Below are positions 60,373 through 64,000 of a stretch of DNA of 64,000 bases, piece after piece. Below the pieces are notes generated by a model, which was not told the DNA's origin, searched no databases, and was given only the letters and a program-made list of their open reading frames with translations. Numbering within the stretch: position 1 is the first letter of the stretch; each line of letters begins with the position of its first letter. Where the stretch lies: assembly GCA_041485165.1 (NCBI GenBank), contig JBGPJC010000001.1:21982-85981 (forward strand), read 5' to 3'. This DNA comes from JAAFGT01 sp041485165 (GTDB taxonomy: Bacteria > Acidobacteriota > Terriglobia > Acidiferrales > UBA7541). A program made the position numbers and the translations under genes.

Positions 60373-62796
60373 ATGGAAACTCTGTGGCAGGACCTGCGCT
60401 ACGCCGCGCGCTCACTGGCGAAGAGTCCTGGGTTCGCTCTGTTTGCTATCGCCGTGATCGCTCTGGGCATCGCCGCGAACACTGCGATCTTCAGCGTGGT
60501 GGATGCCGTTCTGCTCCGCGCCCTTCCCTATCGCAATCCCGATCAGCTGGTCATGCTCTGGGAGGACGCTTCCTTCGTCGGTTTTCCGCACAACACGCCC
60601 GCTCCGGGGAATTACGCGGACTGGAAGGCACAGAACCATGTTTTCGAAGACGTCGCCGGCATGCGCTTTTCCTCGTTCAGCCTGACCGGCGACGGCGACC
60701 CGGAACAGATCCAGGGACCCGCGGTCACGGCCAACTTATTTCCGATTCTGGGCGTGAAACCATCGCTGGGCCGCGTCTTCAGTGAAGAGGAGGACCGGCC
60801 GGGAGCGCCACATGTGGTCATCCTGAGCCACGGTCTGTGGTTGCGGCGATTTGGCGCCGACCCGCAGATTATCAGAAAAGATCTGCTCCTCAACGACGAG
60901 AAGTACACCGTTGTCGGGGTGATGCCCCGCGGCTTCACCTTCCCTGACCGCGATGCGCAATTGTGGGTTCCTGCCGCCTTCTCCAGTCGGACGCTGGCGA
61001 ACCACGACTCGCACTTCCTCAACGTTGTCGCGCGGCTGAAGCCTAGCGTTTCACTCAAGCAGGCCAACGCGGACCTGGCGGCCATCGCCAGACGTTTGGC
61101 GGAGCAGTATCCACAGAGCAATGCCCGGGTGGGGGCATTTGCTGTGCCATTGCGCGAAGAGGTGGTCGGAGACGTTCGGCGCGCCATCCTGGTCCTGATG
61201 GGTGCTGTCGCCTTTGTGCTGCTGATCGCCTGCGGAAACGTCGCCAACCTTGTGTTGGCCCGCTCCGCCTCCCGGCGGAAGGAGCTTGCGGTGCGCATGG
61301 CCCTCGGCGCCACCCGCCCCAGGATCATCCGGCTTCTTCTCGCCGAAAGCGTACTCCTTTCGTTCGCCGCAGGGGCAGCGGGTCTCTTGCTATCGATGTG
61401 GAGCGCCGCATTCCTTGAAAAACTCATTCCCGAAGGGATTTCTCCCGACCAAGCAGGAAGCTTCAGCAGCGCAGTCCTCGGTTTCACGATGGTGGTTTCT
61501 ATCGCGGCGGGGGTGCTCTTCGGCACCATGCCGGCTCTGCGTGTCTCGCGGACCGACTTGAACACCGCGCTGAAGCAGGGTGGCTCGGGAAGCGGGCCGC
61601 TGTCCGCCGGCCGGCGGATGCGGAGCGTCCTGGTAGTTTCTGAGATCGCTCTCTCACTGGTGCTTCTGACCGGCGCCGCTTTGATGGCCGAAAGCTTTTT
61701 GAAACTGCGCGGGCTGGATCCCGGCTTCCGCGCGGAAAATGTCTTAAAACTGCGGACGTCGCTCCCGCGCACCAGGTACGCAGAGGCCGCCCAACGAACT
61801 GCTTTTTACGACCAGGTCCTTGCACGAGTCGAGGCGTTGCCCGGAGTCGTCTCTGCCGGTTACACCACTTTTCTGCCTCTGACCCTTCGAGGGGGAACCC
61901 AGGGCATCACCATTGAGGGTCAACCCGCGCGGCTGCCGGGGCAAGTGAACCAGGCCAATACTCGCGTCGTCAGCCCGGATTACTTGCAGACCATTGGCGT
62001 GCCGCTGATCTCTGGCCGCTATGTTGGCCGGCACGATCGGGAGAATACGCTCTACGTCGCGGCCGTCAATCAAACCATGGCCCGCAGGTACTGGCCCGGC
62101 GAAAACCCTCTCGGCAAGCGGTTCAAGGTCGGCGATTATGCGGAAGCGGTCCCCTGGGTCACTGTTGTCGGCGTGGTTGGAGATGTCCATCAGATGGGAC
62201 TCGACGTCCCTTCGCGCACGGAGATGTATTTTCCCTATCCGCAGCATGCGGATTTCTCGCCCAGGGACCTGGCCATCAAGACCTCCGGTGACCCCTTGCA
62301 ATTCGCGGCGGCTGTGCGGCAGCAGATCTGGGCGGTGGACAAGGATCAGCCCATTGCCGCGATGATGCCGATGCAGGATCTGCTCGACGATGAGGTTGCT
62401 CCGCGCAAGCTGCAGACGACGCTGCTGGGGGCTTTCGCCGGGCTTGCTCTGCTGCTGGCATCCCTGGGCGTCTACGCCGTGGTCTCATACTCCGTGACTC
62501 AGCGCACGCAGGAAATCGGCGTACGCATGGCGCTGGGGGCCCAGGGCCGTGATGTCCTGGGGATCGTCCTGGCTACAGGTCTGAGGATGGCTCTGATCGG
62601 AGTGGGCATCGGCCTTGTCGGCGCTGCCGCCTTGAGCCGGGTGATCGCCAGCCTGCTGTTCGGCGTCACGGCAACGGATCCGCGGGCCTTCATACTCGTG
62701 GCGCTCCTGCTTCTGGGCGTGGTGATGCTGGCCTGCTACATCCCTGCGCGCCGCGCCATGCGCGTCGACCCGCTGGTGGCCTTGCGTTATGAGTGA
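60373..62796 (+). CDS. ADOP permease 8
   Basis: 807 aa. METLWQDLRYAARSLAKSPG and the end PARRAMRVDPLVALRYE are canonical. Subgroup markers are NYADWKAQNHVFEDVAG and LFPILGVKPSLGR. The core loop reads CGNVANLVLARSASRRKELA, with Gly in place of Ala at the second position. The second domain has SPDYLQTIGVPLISGRYVGR and NQTMARRYWPGENPLGKRFK. GAGGAGAGG lies four bases before the start. The sigma-54 regulator gene begins 50 bp after its stop. Confidence 0.93.
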   Translation: METLWQDLRYAARSLAKSPGFALFAIAVIALGIAANTAIFSVVDAVLLRALPYRNPDQLVMLWEDASFVGFPHNTPAPGNYADWKAQNHVFEDVAGMRFSSFSLTGDGDPEQIQGPAVTANLFPILGVKPSLGRVFSEEEDRPGAPHVVILSHGLWLRRFGADPQIIRKDLLLNDEKYTVVGVMPRGFTFPDRDAQLWVPAAFSSRTLANHDSHFLNVVARLKPSVSLKQANADLAAIARRLAEQYPQSNARVGAFAVPLREEVVGDVRRAILVLMGAVAFVLLIACGNVANLVLARSASRRKELAVRMALGATRPRIIRLLLAESVLLSFAAGAAGLLLSMWSAAFLEKLIPEGISPDQAGSFSSAVLGFTMVVSIAAGVLFGTMPALRVSRTDLNTALKQGGSGSGPLSAGRRMRSVLVVSEIALSLVLLTGAALMAESFLKLRGLDPGFRAENVLKLRTSLPRTRYAEAAQRTAFYDQVLARVEALPGVVSAGYTTFLPLTLRGGTQGITIEGQPARLPGQVNQANTRVVSPDYLQTIGVPLISGRYVGRHDRENTLYVAAVNQTMARRYWPGENPLGKRFKVGDYAEAVPWVTVVGVVGDVHQMGLDVPSRTEMYFPYPQHADFSPRDLAIKTSGDPLQFAAAVRQQIWAVDKDQPIAAMMPMQDLLDDEVAPRKLQTTLLGAFAGLALLLASLGVYAVVSYSVTQRTQEIGVRMALGAQGRDVLGIVLATGLRMALIGVGIGLVGAAALSRVIASLLFGVTATDPRAFILVALLLLGVVMLACYIPARRAMRVDPLVALRYE

Positions 62797-62846
62797 GGCA
62801 GCCGATCATCGCCACAGGGCCTCCCTCCGGGAGCGATAGGGTAATA

Positions 62847-64000
<1,154 letters not shown>

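Noticed and set aside
39829..62796. Classic MacB genes with fused ATPase
   Set aside because: The permeases are about 800 aa with two FtsX-type units and no Walker motifs; ATPases are separate.

Overview
The window looks like a chromosomal segment of an Acidobacteriota bacterium. It is GC-rich and gene-dense. The main indicators are eight full-length ADOP genes (acidobacterial duplicated orphan permeases, about 800 aa, ending in an [A/V]RRA-V-DP-ALRYE-type tail), an Oar-type TonB-dependent receptor with an N-terminal carboxypeptidase-regulatory domain, and a RAYT/REP system. The genus cannot be fixed from the sequence alone.

Layout. 1-3175: an outer-membrane barrel-like gene cut by the left edge, a two-domain VOC protein, an ABM-type monooxygenase, a membrane protein of unknown function and tRNA-Arg(CCU). 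3259-12013: an SLC13-type anion transporter, a phenylacetate-CoA-ligase-like enzyme, the large TonB receptor, a TetR regulator with a possible operator, and a saccharopine-dehydrogenase-like oxidoreductase. 12323-19805: an RND efflux operon with an adaptor and two tandem AcrB-type pumps (MdtABC/MuxABC layout, no TolC-type partner in the window).

20096-26269: a secreted propeller-like protein with an Asp/Arg repeat, then a compact operon that looks like a little-described RiPP pathway. It encodes a 60-aa precursor-like peptide, an S26-type peptidase, an HPr-kinase-like protein, a PqqD-like recognition protein, a radical SAM/SPASM enzyme and a PF14907-type nucleotidyltransferase. Kinase, nucleotidyltransferase and PqqD-like proteins are known from some lasso-peptide clusters. 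Here the lasso cyclase and protease are absent and a radical SAM enzyme is present.

26399-37075: HicB with a frameshifted HicA, a Lys-rich secreted protein plus a ComEA-like helix-hairpin-helix protein, a YidB-like protein, a hybrid histidine kinase overlapping a receiver/RsbW-like protein, a small GTPase that has lost its P-loop, glycerol kinase, a DinB/DUF1572 protein, an SDR remnant, a RAYT transposase whose reading frame contains REP palindromes, and a second ABM-type protein.

37299-64000: an ABC locus with an HlyD-like adaptor, a MacB-type ATPase, a one-TM protein resembling an ADOP N-terminus, six ADOP permeases, a reverse-strand MoaD/BNR-repeat cassette next to the tail of a lost ADOP gene, a seventh ADOP, a second ATPase, an eighth ADOP, and a sigma-54 response regulator cut by the right edge. 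Adaptor and ATPases could serve several permeases; the terminal regulator is a plausible controller of the locus.
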